This document shows, piece by piece, positions 22,303 through 35,900 of a stretch of DNA of 64,000 bases. The notes beneath the pieces are model-generated. The model did not search any database and was not told the DNA's origin. It saw only the letters and a list, made by a program, of their open reading frames with translations. Position 1 is the first letter of the stretch. Every line of letters begins with the position of its first letter. The position numbers and the translations under genes are program-made. Origin of the DNA: Congeria kusceri (taxonomy: Eukaryota; Mollusca; Bivalvia; Myida; Dreissenidae); the NCBI GenBank assembly GCA_027627225.1, contig CM051024.1, positions 48,890,547-48,954,546 of the forward strand. The letters run 5' to 3'.

Positions 22303-25140
22303 CAGGGCTTTCCTTTGACCGGGTTTTGACGGGTGGAAATTTCAAAATACGCTTGTTTGACTCGCAAGGTAATTACTTCATGCGTCACCTTTGACCCGGG
22401 GCAATTTCCGGACTTGCGTCATACAGTATACAGTAACTCGGCTGGCTTATTATCCCAATCAGTCAAACAGCGATGTCAAAGTTGATAAAACACTCTGCGA
22501 TTATTGGTTGGAGGCGGAGTCGATCTTTAAACAGACGCTGTCCTTCAGCGGTCAAGTTACCGTGTAGCTCCGCCCATTAGGTGGAGTTTTGTCGCTCAGA
22601 AAATCTATATTGACCAATTAAAACGCATAGTTATATACGCTTCCAATGATGTGAACAATCGACCTATCGGCGTAATAAACATGTATCCACACTTTAGTTA
22701 AAGTACACGAGTCCGTTAGACGTTTAAAACACAATTTACTCACCGCTTCAATTGTTGATAATAACTAAATATAAAGGGATTGTTTAAAAATTACTTTCCT
22801 TTATATTTCGGGTAAAATTATTAATATAATTCCAAAATTTGAACTCCGATTTCAGCGAAAATTCGGACATTTACATAACATTTCTTATAAACGAAATATC
22901 TAACAGGGCTCCCGCTGCCTATCGCAATTGTCGCCAAATGCGATTTTTTAAAAAGATCTTTCAATTTGCGAAAACTAGTGGCGTAAAACATATTTTTATT
23001 AATTTTTGGTAAACAAATGGCGTAATTGACTCAACATAATAGACCGGAAACATGTGCCTCTGTGCGCGCATCACAGACATGTTACTAGCACATGCATTCT
23101 TAGCTGCAGTCAGTCACCGTGTAGCTCCGCCCCCAGGCGGAGTTTTATCGCTCAGAAAAATCTTCATTATCCAATTAAAACACAGTGTTATTTAAACTTG
23201 CCAATGACGTGAACGATCGACCAACTGGCATGAAAAACATGTATGCACACATTAGTAAGTGTAAAAAGGCTTTTCCTGACCATAAAACGTAAACACAATT
23301 GACTTACGTGTTTTCGTTGTTCATCATATCCGAATTTAGTTTAATTCCTAAACAAGGCACTGTTTTAATTACTTTCCTGTAAATTTGTTTGGTAGAATAT
23401 GGTTCCAAATCCGATTACAACGACTTTGAATTTTCACATAACATTCTTATATCCAAAATCTCGTAAACACATTTTTGTATGTCATGTAAAACCTTTGTTG
23501 TGATAGAAAAGCGCGCGAAAGTTATGTTGACACAAATGACGTCACGTTCTACGCATGGAAAGCGTGCGTGTATCGGCCATGTGCTTGTACTAAATACAGA
23601 CGTATGATCTGCGAATAAATACATTGTAGTGAAAGAACGTTTTAACCGTTTATTCGGATTAGGTAACACGGCTTAATGGATCAGTATTGACTGTTGTAAT
23701 AGATGGAGTGTGCTTTGTGTCAACACTGTGTGATACTAGATAATTGATAAGGCGATTAACAAGTATGGCTTCAGTGGCTGATTTCACATTTTGACATCGA
23801 TGTTACAAACAACGTCGCTGGTGATTAAAGTAAGTTAATTAAGCAGCAATTTAATTAATTATGGGTATTACCAAAAAAGATATTAAAAATTGTTAATATT
23901 TATAATTAATTGCAATTAAAATGACCGCCAATTAAAAAAGCGTAATAAATTGTTACAAATACAATTTTATCAAAGGTATTAAATGTGGTTATAAAGATAA
24001 TGCGACCATTATGGATGTATCCATAGCTAGATACAATCAGTGTAAAAATGGCTTCAAAACAGCCATTAGAATCCGGATCTTCTCCAAATTCTAAAAACAA
24101 AATTTGTCTTAATTCTCCAGCCAGAAATTTCAAAGACTCTTGGAAAATTGGCAATGATTGGCTTCGCTAGGATGCAAACACTACACATGTATGTACAGCA
24201 CAAGAAAGATGCCTTACCGACTGAACAGCATATGGATTAAGATTGGCTGCAAATTGCTACAAATTGGCTCTTATTTTTTGAAAATGGCGACAGATTTTTA
24301 AAAATGCCAAAATGGTGGTGAAAGATTTTTTTTTTCCAGTGATAGCCCTGATCTAACATCTAATAATAGTGTTCGAGTGTCATAAAGACATTTTTTAATA
24401 GTCTGTGTATTTCATGTAAATCCTTTGTTTTATAGAAAAGCACGGGAAAGTTATGCTGACACAAACGACGTCACGTTCCACGCATGGAAAGCGTGCGTGT
24501 ATCGACCATGTGCTTTACCAAATATATGCATGTCATCTGGGAATAAAAACTTCGTAGTGCAAGAACTTTGAAATCTTTTCTTTTTAATAAAACTTTTGTA
24601 GTGCAAAAACTTTGCGATCTTTAGCATTTGAATAATTATTTTATTGCAGTGTATTAATATAATTTGTAACAGTAAAACAATATTTGCGGACCGTAACTAC
24701 TAAAGTACGTATATTTTTTTAGGAAGGAAAGCATGTTTTATTGCTGTACATGATATGCGATTTCGTAAAAAAAAATCAGGGGTATTTTTAGTATGTAAAG
24801 AATATGCTAAAATCATCTTAATAATAATAATAATAATAATAGATCTAATAATAATAACAATAATATAACAATAATAATAAGAAGAAAATAAAATAAATTC
24901 AAAAGAAAATAATAATAAGTTAAAAAAGAATAATAATTAAAAAATAATAATTAATAAATTAAATTAATATCATTAAATAAAAAAATAAAATAAACATTAT
25001 ACAAATAATAATAAAAAAAGCACAAAGCATCAAATCTTGAAGGTTTATATCTGACTCTTGGGGAATTTGATTTTGACTCTTGAAAATTTGACCCCCAAGA
25101 GTCATTGACTCTTGAAATTCAAAGTCTAAGGAAAGCCCTT
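22303..25140. mobile_element. CAGGG-end DNA transposon, family C (2,838 bp, with a nested relative)
   Basis: The ends are 'cagggctttcctttgac' and the inverted 'gtc(t)aaggaaagccctt'. The 6-bp duplication GATAAC is exact (22297-22302 and 25141-25146). The left part contains 'gtagctccgcccattaggtggagttttgtcgctcagaaaatct'. A closely similar core occurs again inside the nested element at 22904-24350, so host and guest are related. The right part holds an AAT/ATA-rich stretch (about 24815-25010). No intact transposase was found. Confidence 0.85.
22904..24350. mobile_element. CAGGG-end DNA transposon nested in 22303-25140 (1,447 bp)
   Basis: The ends are 'cagggctcccgctg' and 'cagtgatagccctg', imperfect inverted copies. 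The duplication ATCTAA is exact (22898-22903 and 24351-24356). The interior repeats the host core: 'gtagctccgcccccaggcggagttttatcgctcagaaaaatctt' (near 23120) and 'aaagttatgttgacacaaatgacgtcacgttctacgcatggaaagcgtgcgtgtatcg' (near 23518, matched by 24445-24505 in the host). A short minus-strand open stretch at 24154-23906 has no family I recognise. Confidence 0.82.
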
Positions 25141-25187
25141 GATAACGCATTCACATTTGGTGCAATGTTCTACTGGCGTCACAGTTA

Positions 25188-26351
25188 CAGGGATTATCCT
25201 AGAGGGCGACATGGGCGAAATCGTCGCCCTATGATTTGATCAAAGCAAAAGCAAAATCGCCGAAAATTTTCAATACTAATGCTTATTCCTCTTATCTTAT
25301 GCCCACTACTGTCATGGTTTATCTGATTGTGGAGATAACGCTGCTACAATTATCCATAATCGATCTGTAGACAGCGTGAGAAAGTTGGTTACACATCACT
25401 GAACTGGCATTGTGTTAATCAATCAACCAATCGGCTAAGGTTATTCCAATTGCGGTTCCCGACTTCGCTTACTTGCTGTCAAAGTAAATCTGTTATTAGC
25501 AAAGGCTGTCGGGAACCAAGAAAGCGAGTGCACACTGGGCGATATGATCAACCGGTTTACACTAGAATTTACAGTCATTCAGAGTTATTATTACCGTTTT
25601 ACGTACTGTAAAATAACATATATTCAGGCTATGAATATTTGCTGTTTTCTTCCTTGCGATGTTTGATCTTAGAACTGACAATTAATTTAAAATTAAAACA
25701 AAAAGATACACTGATCAATTGATTTCCATTTCCGCAATTAACACAATCGTAACAAACACCGCGTGTGAAAAGTAACAGATAATCCAATTCCCATTTTGTA
25801 GTAAATGATGTCATCCAAACAAAAGCATTGAACAGCACGTGACACCATTACAAAAATGTTATTTCATTCTCCTCTGGTTTCTTTGTTCTGAAGCCGACTA
25901 ACGGCGGGAAAATTATGTTGCACGATTTCCACGTGCAGCTTGGTGACAACCAAGTGGTGTACAATACCGGTACTTGTCTACCTGAGCGATGTATAACATG
26001 TAGCATTATTAGGAGAAATATCAAGGGCGTTAATAATTTACATCGTCACATTTACTATTTATATGATGACATTATTTTAAAGGAAACCAGTGACGGCCTT
26101 ATGAAGTGTAAGTATCAATTGTCATAAACATAAACATGAGTGCTTGTTTGTTTTAAATACTGTTTCTAATGCCAATAAAACTTATTAAGCTATTTTGTGT
26201 TTATCTTTCATTACTACAGGTTGTAGTATTTGTAATTAATTAATTATACATAATTCAATTGATTGATTGGCTATTATCGATAAACTTCTCCCTGAATTCG
26301 GCAAAAGGAGAAGTCACTTCTCCCTAAAATTTTGGGCTAGGATGATCCCCG
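25188..26351. mobile_element. CAGGG-end DNA transposon, family D (1,164 bp)
   Basis: The left end is 'cagggattatcctagagggcgac' and the right end 'gggctaggatgatccccg', an imperfect inverted pair. The 5-bp duplication AGTTA is exact (25183-25187 and 26352-26356). A plus-strand open stretch (25915-26127) includes CLPERCITCSIIRRNIKGVN, which I cannot assign; its paired cysteines could be a decayed zinc finger. It begins 41 bp after the duplication of the 22303-25140 element. Confidence 0.8.
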
Positions 26352-26356
26352 AGTTA

Positions 26357-28599
26357 ATAGTTATGTTTACGTTCTTGATAAAAAGCATTTTTATATCATA
26401 ATTATTGTGGAACAATACTGTTGCGAACATCCTGGTATAGTATGGTGTGGTAAGGTGAGTACGCGTTTCTGCGGGTCCTACACAGAGGCCAGTTCTGAAT
26501 CAGCTTCTGTTCTCCACATGTGTTTACTAGTAGTGTAAGTCCCAGTCCATCTGTCCCTCCAATTAATATTGAAGATCTGTCTTTGTGGAATTCAATAATT
26601 ATTGTAACACATTATGAAACTCTATTCTCTCCCTCAATACCAAGAAAAGCGCATGTATCATGATATTTATGTTGACACCTAGTTCAACAGGGAGCAGGCA
26701 AAACCGGTCCCAGTCTAAAACGGCCCCCAAAAAAGCAAAACCGGCCCCACATTTGGGGAAAACCGGCCCCAAATTGTTTATCTAAGAATTGAACGGATAT
26801 TATTTTATGTATTTGTATACTGTTCATCTGTATTCTCGCGGTACTTAACCTTTAAGTAAACCTTGGGAGCAAATAACAACTAACAAAACATTTTCTTTCA
26901 ATAACATGCTATAAATTGAACCTTTTCACGAAAATAACAACTGGAAATTTTGTCTAAAAGTAAAGTGTTTGTCCTTAAATTATTCTGTTTTTCAATGCAC
27001 CATGCAGCTATCTTGAAAAATTGCGTCATTGGTAATCTCGCGGTAAAACTTTTGTTTTGAAATAAGTTTGCTGTTAGTATAAACAAACATGAATACACTT
27101 TAAATTGTTGGATTGTAACCTTTAACAAATATAACAAAACAATAATTTGAGTCTTCATTTATATTTACTCAAGCAGACGAAAGTGTAGTACATTGACCCC
27201 CTAATGTCTAACGATAGCTGCAAGCTGATACGAAAGTTATTTATATTTATAGTTTCAAATCATATTACTTGTTTAAATTCAAATGAATTAATTTATAACT
27301 TATTATTTTCTAAAAGAAAACCAAAAATAAGTTAGATGTTGACAATTAAGCATGAAAATCCGAAGATAAACAATTACCGCGAAAATACCGATGCCGAGTA
27401 TATGTTAAAATAAAATATTTGGAGCGGCGTTTGGTTAATTGTTATATTGTGTATCGGTAACCTTCATGTTTTCACTTATCGAAAACCCTTTAACTTTTTC
27501 ACCCCTACAATAATATACAGGTCTATCGTCGACTCCCTATTAAAAAGATAGTATAATTATACTTCTCTTGCTTGTGCTATCTGTTTCTTTTTTCAATTAC
27601 CCGCGGAAGTGTCTCGCAACAATGAACGAAAGACAAATAATGGAAATAACGAAAGAGAGAAAGGTTACAAAACACATTCACGGAACATTTTTTGGAGTAG
27701 TTTAATAGTGTGGTATTATTGTTATATTGTAATTATATTTAGCTTCTATATAATTTCAGCACGGTTTGCTGTCCTCCACAGTTAATATAAAGGGAACATG
27801 AAGTCCTTAGTAATAGCAAAGCTTTCTATTATAAATTGTATTCAATGTTAAAACATGTTTAAATTAAATAGTAACTAATCATATAAAATATAATTTTAAG
27901 GGGAAATAACTCAATTGACACCATCATTAAGTGTTTACCCTTATTACTTGTACCATGTTTATTTATCCGATTATTAACAAATTGTCACTCAAAAGACTTT
28001 GTTTCATCTTTCAGAAGAAATGATATTATTTGAACATATTCTTATCAGCGTATTAAAAGCGTCCTTGTTTTATTTGTTTTCAACATATTTAAATATGTTA
28101 CCTTTCAGAAACGATATGCATCTTCAAAAGTTTCATTAATGATGATGCAAAGATGTAAAGTATACCCATTAAAACGACAAAAAAACGGAGACGATAACGA
28201 CAGCACACACCAACTGCAAAACGGTAGTATCATGAACAAAGTCACGATTAAAACACACATGATTTCACTCTGCAATATGGTATGCTGAATTAGTGATAAC
28301 ATGATAATGTGACGCACAGGTCGACGATGCGTTTCAAGTTTTAAAGTATTTGACTGAAATGAGGTGAACATGCAAATCAGCCGTTTGTGGTAACAATTAA
28401 GTATTCATACAACACTTTCGATGAATTGTTAGCAGAATTTGTAAAACAATACACAGGTGTTAAAAGCTAAACAAATCCAGGAGAAGCTCAATCAAGATTT
28501 GTTTTGCGCAATAATATCTGTGTTTCTATGTGGGTGATGAACTGTTTTTCGAGTGCAACGGTCTTCTTTCTCATACTACAATCGCCCACAGAAGTTGAG
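26357..28599. other. Intergenic AT-rich sequence
   Basis: No exon of recognisable type was found. A small cluster 'aaaccggtcccagtctaaaacggcccccaaaaaagcaaaaccggccccac' (26700-26775) repeats an 'aaaaccggcccca' word three or four times. Otherwise the sequence is plain AT-rich DNA. Short open frames near 27158-26898 and 28371-28105 (minus) have no supporting splice or family evidence. Confidence 0.4.
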
Positions 28600-28835
28600 T
28601 ACATCGTGGGGGATAGTGCTAGATACAGGAGATGTCCCGTTCCAGAAGCAACCCTGAGTCGTTTAAGTGCCCGATGTGAAGCACCCTTTACAATGTACCT
28701 CGGTTTAACGTCTCACGCGAAAGATGAGTTTGTAGGTTATGGTGTAGTGGTTGTTCAAACCTCATATCACAGGCCCCTGAATTGTGAGGTCAGTGTGTTA
28801 CCATTAGACCACAGATCAGCTCATATCCGCTAGGC
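28600..28835 (-). mobile_element. tRNA-derived SINE
   Basis: Read on the minus strand from about 28832, the sequence has an A-box-like 'tggtctaatgg' followed at the expected spacing by a B-box-like 'ggtttgaac'. An anticodon-arm-like 'ctcacaattcagggg' lies between them. This is a degenerate tRNA head, as in a SINE transcribed by RNA polymerase III. The body runs towards lower coordinates. The plus-strand frame across it (28504-28833) is therefore probably not a gene. Confidence 0.6.
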
Positions 28836-29938
28836 GGTTGAACGGTTATGGTTGGACGCATTCGTAATGCAAAGATCTTTTGTGGAAGCCCACTCGCCAC
28901 TCCTTCTTGGCCATGTACGTAATATAGACGTCACTGGACAGGACAACCCAACAAACTATATATGGAGCTCATTAAATCAAATACGTTTTATTACCGACTT
29001 GCGAATAAATACAAAATTTAATTGTCAAGCTTCAGCATGATTTGCCCTGCTGTATGGACGTGCCCTCAGATGAGATGTTTTCTGCGTTTTCTCTATTGTA
29101 TGTATATAACTGTGTTTTTGTGTCCCTTTTTAAGGACACAAAACAGAGTTATATCATGCATCGGCCCTGATACGCATTTTTTATGGTAAGTTTATGCCAA
29201 TATCAAGAGCAACACGTTGTGTTTTTGTTGTTGTGTTTGTCAAGTGCCATAAATAGCAAATAATAAACGCATTTCAGTTGTATTAAGTGTTTAAAAGGTG
29301 GCTACGAATGTGCATTTAAGTAACACCTTTAGGAATATAGAATATAGATTATTATCTACAGTTTTATAAGCATCTTTAATGTACAGCGTCATAGGCACAA
29401 CTGACACATTCCCAGAGCATGCATGGCTACATGATATTTATAGAACAATGACAGCATCTAAATGTCAAGCGAACAAAATACTGTTACATTAAGATTGTGA
29501 ACGCCTTTAAAATGATTCGGTGACTTTGTTTTTAAATTGCACAATCAGTAATAAACTACTTTAATTTATGGTCCGCTGTTCTTATTAATTTATATAATTT
29601 TGAATATAACCGAATGTGTGTCGTAAATCTTTTTTTATGACTAATTTGTACACACTTTTAGTTTAAATATGATTATAAACACCCCTCCATAGTATTATTA
29701 AAATGTTTACAATGGTTTAAAACGAAGGTAATATGTGTGTTTATGTGATAGAAAAATATCATCATACACTTCAAATACTGAATGTTGACTTTACATCTCT
29801 TTTTGAACTGAATTTATGTGAACCAAATCATTCGAGCAGCATTTTGAAAAGCTGGTCTAAAAATAGAACAGCGTAAACGAAACGAAATCCACCGGAATTT
29901 ACCGACATTAATGGGAAAGGCAAGCCAGTGGCGAAATA

Positions 29939-32900
29939 ATGCGAGCCGAAATGACCGTCGGCTTGGATTTGAAAAGTTTAGAAAATCTACGGATTTACAA
30001 TGGATATGGAGAGGTCAAGAGAGAAAGGAAGGTTAGTTACATCGTTTGTGATCATTTTTGTAATATTTATCTCATATTTTCTTTGTTTTGAGCACTTCTA
30101 AATTCGGTCGGTAGTTGCGGAAAACGATTTCTATGATTTGTTTTGGTTTAGTCATTTTATGACTTTTTAATGCATTTATTGTCTCGTTCTAAATACATTT
30201 GGGCTTAAATGTGTATTAGCTGGTGTTCAGTTATTTATTTTGAACATTTGATTCAATAAATGACTACGAATAGCCGGTTCATTCAAGACCACGTCGTAAA
30301 AATTGACTTGACGCGTGTTATTCGTTCGCTGTCAAAACTAACAAGAACGTAATTCGGTTGTACTCTATGCTATATAGCAGTGACCTCATCGGGTCACGTG
30401 ATTATTCTGTAGGCCAACAACTGCATAAAATTACCGTTCAGCTGTTGCAGACAACCAATCGCTGCAGAGATTGGAAAATGACGTCCGTAAACCGATAAGT
30501 ACACATGATTGAGGCCCTGCATGAGGTGCACAATGTTATTGCTGCCAATGTTATAAATATACACATGTATAAGAAAAGAAAAGTTGAATATTGGTTTATG
30601 TAAACAGTTATGATATATTTAACTACTTGTGAAATTAACATATGATATTGATGAAGGTACATGTCAACTAAATATGTTTGACATTCCCAAACATTTTAAT
30701 TTATTTTTAATTGGGAAACATACTAAAACATACTGAATAAAACTGCAAATAAATGTGACACATTACCCCACATAATTAATGTAAAACTGATACTGGTTGG
30801 CGAGTAGTATCCGTGATTTGAATATTAAAAGGTGTAAAAGCTCTCCATCATTGAATGTTGAGTTTACACACATCGACTAGCAACTGTTCCAAACACAGAA
30901 TAAGTTGAAGTCTTCAAAACTTCATATTTTTAAAGATATTTACATTTTTGTTAAAAAAAATCTCAAAACAACTTAACTCCTCACGTCTTTGCGCATGTGC
31001 ATTAATCTATAATTCACCCCTATTTTTATCTTGTACTTCCCTATTTTCGGTTTACCAAGGGTGATCGCTAGGTTATTCACATAAAGTAGCAATTTTAGTA
31101 TTTAAACACCACCATCCATTTATTCAGCATGCATTCTTTGTGAAATGGATTTTCTTTAAAAAAATCAAGAATTGCAATCGCAAAATGTTTACTCAAAGAA
31201 AATATTAACAAAGAATTGCAATTTTAAAATGTTTACTTAATTATGCGCCTAGTTTCGGGACGATTTAGACAAAATTTCAATGCAGGGGAAGCGTCTACTT
31301 CGATAATAACATGGTAATCTCCCATTTACAATCAGCAAATTTTTACGGGGCCCCAAAGGGGTAATCAAAATCCCATTTTCCGGAATCCACTTATGTTTGT
31401 AGTCGCATTATCACTATTAATCTGGCATAGAATATAATAATATTACATCATTATGACGTAGGTAATATAATGTAGAATAGTATCGAGTAATTAAAATCTT
31501 GAGGTTTGTAGCACAAAAATTGCATTTTCAATTGAAAGGAAAAATCACGGATACAACTAGTTTTATTGCTTCAAGTAATGCTTATTGATTACCCCTTTGA
31601 AGCTCCTTATATGGAAAAAACCATATGACGTCATGACAAGATATTTACATCCTTGTAAACAGAAGGAGCCCAACTTTGTACTGCAACAAGCATTTCTTTA
31701 AAAGTATTACTTACGCGATTGAAAATAAAGAAAAACTATTAAAAAATCACGGATACTACTCGCCAACCAGTATATTTTTCCTTCACAAAAGGAAGCTAAT
31801 TCAGTCTTTCAAAATATGGAACACTACTTAGCTGAAAGGATGGAAATATGATCAACCATTGAAACTAATTCAAAGTATAATAATATCTTGCTACAAATGT
31901 TCACCATGTGGAGAGAGCATGTCTAGACCTGTCTCCCTAGCTCAAAGGTCAAGGTCACTTTTAGAGGTCAGAGGTCTAATATGGGCATAATACAGCTTGT
32001 CCAGATTACATTCATCAGGGAATTTAAAAATAACTTGCCAAATTGTTCACCATGCAGAGACAGCGTGTCGCACACAAGACCTTTGTCCGTAGCTCAAAGG
32101 TTAAGGTCACACTTAGAGGTCAGAGGTCAACTATGGGCATAATACAGCTGGTCTGGACAAAATGTTGTTAATTTGTGAGTGGAATTTGACATAGTTTTGC
32201 ACAAATGTTTTACCATCATGCGGAGTCTGCATGGCCCTAGGTAAACGGTCAAGTTCACTAGTAGAGTTGATAGGAAAAATGGTATGATACAGCTTGTCTG
32301 GACTGGATTTTGTTCATTTGTGGTTTGTATTTCTAAATAGTTTTCACAAATGTTCACCAAATGGCGACACCATGTTGCGTGCAAGACAGGTGTTCCTGGT
32401 TCAAAGGTCAAGGTCACACTGAGAGGTCAAATATGCTCAAACGTCAAATATTGGCATTATACAGCTTGTTACCAATTTGATTTTAAAATAATTACAATAC
32501 AAGTTGCTTTCTTGACAATGGGCTGGACATGTTGCCAACAGGCATCTAGGTTTTTAATACCAATTAGGGTTTGAATTTAACAAAAAAAGCCACTCACACA
32601 AAATTGCAAGTCGCTTTTGAGCTTACTCACAAAATGAGGAATTAACTCGCAAAATATATTTAACATGACTATTTATATTTGATGTGGATTGTTCTTTCTC
32701 TTTCATGCGTAAGGTAATTAAAATCTATGTGTGACTATTGAATTTTACTTTATGTTTATTGAATGAACGTTAATTTAGTGCAGTATTACAAAACAATAAC
32801 GATCAATATGGAAAAAAAACGGGAATATAAAATCAACTGACATTGACAAAACATGACCGCAAATTGTTCTCAGTTTGCTTCAAAATCGACTGCACGTTAT

Positions 32901-35900
32901 ATACGGTATTTTACGGAACTCGCACAATTGTGCGAGTTTGGGGAAAATGTACTCGCAATTTCCTAAACAAACTCGCGTTTTGCGAGTGTGCGAGCCTAAA
33001 TTCGAACCCTGCCAATCTGATGGGTACCAGACCTTTTCCAGAAACTGTTAAAAAAAATCGCTGCACAATATGTATAAAGTTGTAACCCTATCTCTTTCTC
33101 ACAGCTGTCCTTGGAATTTCCCTCGTCCCCGGAGGATAATGGTGCGGCCACTGAGAGTGATACCAGTCAGTACGACACTGGTCTTGGAACAAAGCCGAAA
33201 GTTAAATCAAAGTGTGGTCGGCCAAACAACCCAATCCCGAGGCACAAGCGGAACTCACACATCAAGGCTGAATATAAACGCAGGGATAAGATTCAGGTTT
33301 GCTCTTAGTGTCCAGTTTAGGGGAAAAAATCTTTTGAGCCAAATTGATGCTCCTTATATGTGCATATTATGAATACCTATGTTATACTGGGAAGCAAAGG
33401 AATTTGAAATGTCATGACAACATAGTATTATGATAAGCAAACACTTTGTATGCATAATATTGTCAAAATGGACTAGAGTTGTTATGTCAATATTGAACAT
33501 TCCGAATGCCTTTGCTTTCTATTCCTCTGGATCTTGTAGTGTTGACAATAATAGTTTTTGCTTGAACTACTTAATACATTTTTGTTTTTGAACCAAGACA
33601 GAATTGCCAAATTGTAATCAATGAATCACCCACTTTGGTAAGGAATTTGCCTGTCTGAGATTTAACCCAATGATTACAATTACCCCAAAGTGGAAGAATG
33701 GTAAGAAAGGTAAAGTGTGTTGTGTTTGAATAAAATTGGTTGCTAGATAAAAAAAAAACTTCAGCTTTTGTTTAATAATAAATATAATACCCTATTCCCT
33801 ATGACTATTTCTTGAGTGATGGTGTTGCGTTTTATGGTGTGCAGTACATGTGCTGGCACAACTATGTGATAAGAGATTTTTAGATGTTGTTTTTTTTAAA
33901 TGAAAATTGTATGTATTTATTATTGTGGAAAGTAACTGGCAAATGAAATGTTGAAGAACATAAGGAATTATTTCTTTGCTAGCATGTGTTCTCTTCAAAT
34001 GGTGACTTTCACAACCGCAATAAGGACATGATGTTATCAGTTAAATTAACGTGAAATGAACATTATTGGGACAGTTGGCGTCTTTGTGTTGTATTCAGCC
34101 CAGTTCCTTGAACAACCTTTGACTTGAGATGCTGTTTCGTTTTTATGAAACCATCATTCAATATGTGATGCCAAATGGGTTGTAACTGGGAAAGACAACA
34201 ACAAAAAGTGTATTTCACTACTACATGTCCATCATGTGATTGAGAAAGATCACCAAAACTTTCCATATTGATTGACTTTGATAGTAATGTATGTACATAC
34301 AATAATATAAACAAAGTAACTTTTATTTACAGTGAGTTGTTTTAACTATACATATTTCTTACGAGTTGTACATCTCTCATAAGTCTCTTTTTTAAATTTA
34401 CTTTCACAGAAGGGTTTTGACACCTTGTTGACCATCGTCCCATCACTGATTGAATCAAGTTCTGGAAGAGAAAGTCGATCAGCCATGTTGTACAAAAGTA
34501 GGTATCTAAAACAATTTAGGCCCATTTTCTCCTGGAAATTTTTTTGTTAGTTGTAAGGGCTGGCTTTGACATCTAATTCAATCCCGTTCAAAGTTTGTGC
34601 ATAAAAAAAGACACATTAGTTGGCATCATAGAAATCGGGAAAAAAAAAAAATACTGGAGCATGATTTGCTGCTCTTGCTTCAAACAATACGGGATTGGAA
34701 ACATGACAGAACCTTCTAGAATTCCCGTAGTCTAAGGTTTACGCATTTAATTTCTTTAGAGTCTCCAGTCTTAAATTGGAGGCCCCATGCCAAATGTTTG
34801 AACCTTCTCCCGTATTTTAGCCGCCGAGTACTGTCGACGGTTAAAAACTGAATGTGGCGGAGCTCAGAAAGAAATTGAAGCCCTGCGCCAAGAGCTTGAG
34901 ACCCTTGGTACCGAAATTCAGTAAGTTCAAATATAGACGTCCTTGTTAATTGATCCTAAACGTTTGTTTGTCAGCCACAAGAACAGTACCATGCGATTGA
35001 CAAAAAATCAAGGTAGTCTTTTTTGTCGTCGAATTGCAGGGTATTTAAGATTGCTGTGTGCATATTTTAAATCTTAAGCCTTTGTTAAAACTGAAATAGA
35101 AAATTTGAAATTCTTATTAGTTTTTGTGTTTAGTATATCATATAAAAGAAAACTTAAGTCTTTATTAGATTAGTTTATTAATTTTATTTTTATTATTTAT
35201 CTGTTCATGAAATTTCAATCTGTATGGAACGATGAATTACCAGTACACCTATCAGCATATAACACTTTTTTCATTTTTTTTTATGAATAGACGTTAAAGA
35301 TCGCCTGGTGCTGTTGTTTTGTGGACCCTGAAAGCTTAACTGATATTTTCTCTTTCAGACTGGTTTATTCGAGTTTCAAAAAGTCATGTTGTCTGGGATT
35401 TGTTTTATTGCTCTGTATTCCTACTGAGACCAAAGTGAGCTACATCAAGAGTTCTAAACTAATGTGCAGCTAAATTTTGGAAGTGTATATTTTTAGTACC
35501 TTTGATTTACAGATTTATTTATAAACATTTCAGCATGTAAATCCATTCCATAAAGTGTGCATTTTTTCTTTTCATGAAAATCTAATGTGTGTAGGACACT
35601 TTGGTCAAGTACTCTTGCACCATTATATAAATAATAATAGAAAAATCTTTTATTCTTTTGTTGAATGAATTGTTTATACATGTATTGAAAGTTGTTGTAT
35701 ATATTTTTTGATAAGATATTTGTATTAGACATGATATTTTATTTACTAGATTTGTTTGTTATTGGTTGTTATTTCATTAATTCTCTGTGTTTCTTTCAGG
35801 ATTTGAGGTAACATTTTATTGTAATTAAGATTATTAAATGAATTTGATTAATATTTCAATTTATTTCAGAGTCTACCAATATCATAATACACTCTTTCTT

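Noticed and set aside
28504..28833. A 109-codon plus-strand frame with a signal-peptide-like start
   Set aside because: It overlaps a tRNA-like SINE head on the other strand, which explains the sequence better.
29994..30031. ATG GAT ATG as start of the Mondo-like gene
   Set aside because: That frame ends exon 1 in the wrong phase for exon 2. The frame from 29939 splices in phase 0 and reads through the bHLH.
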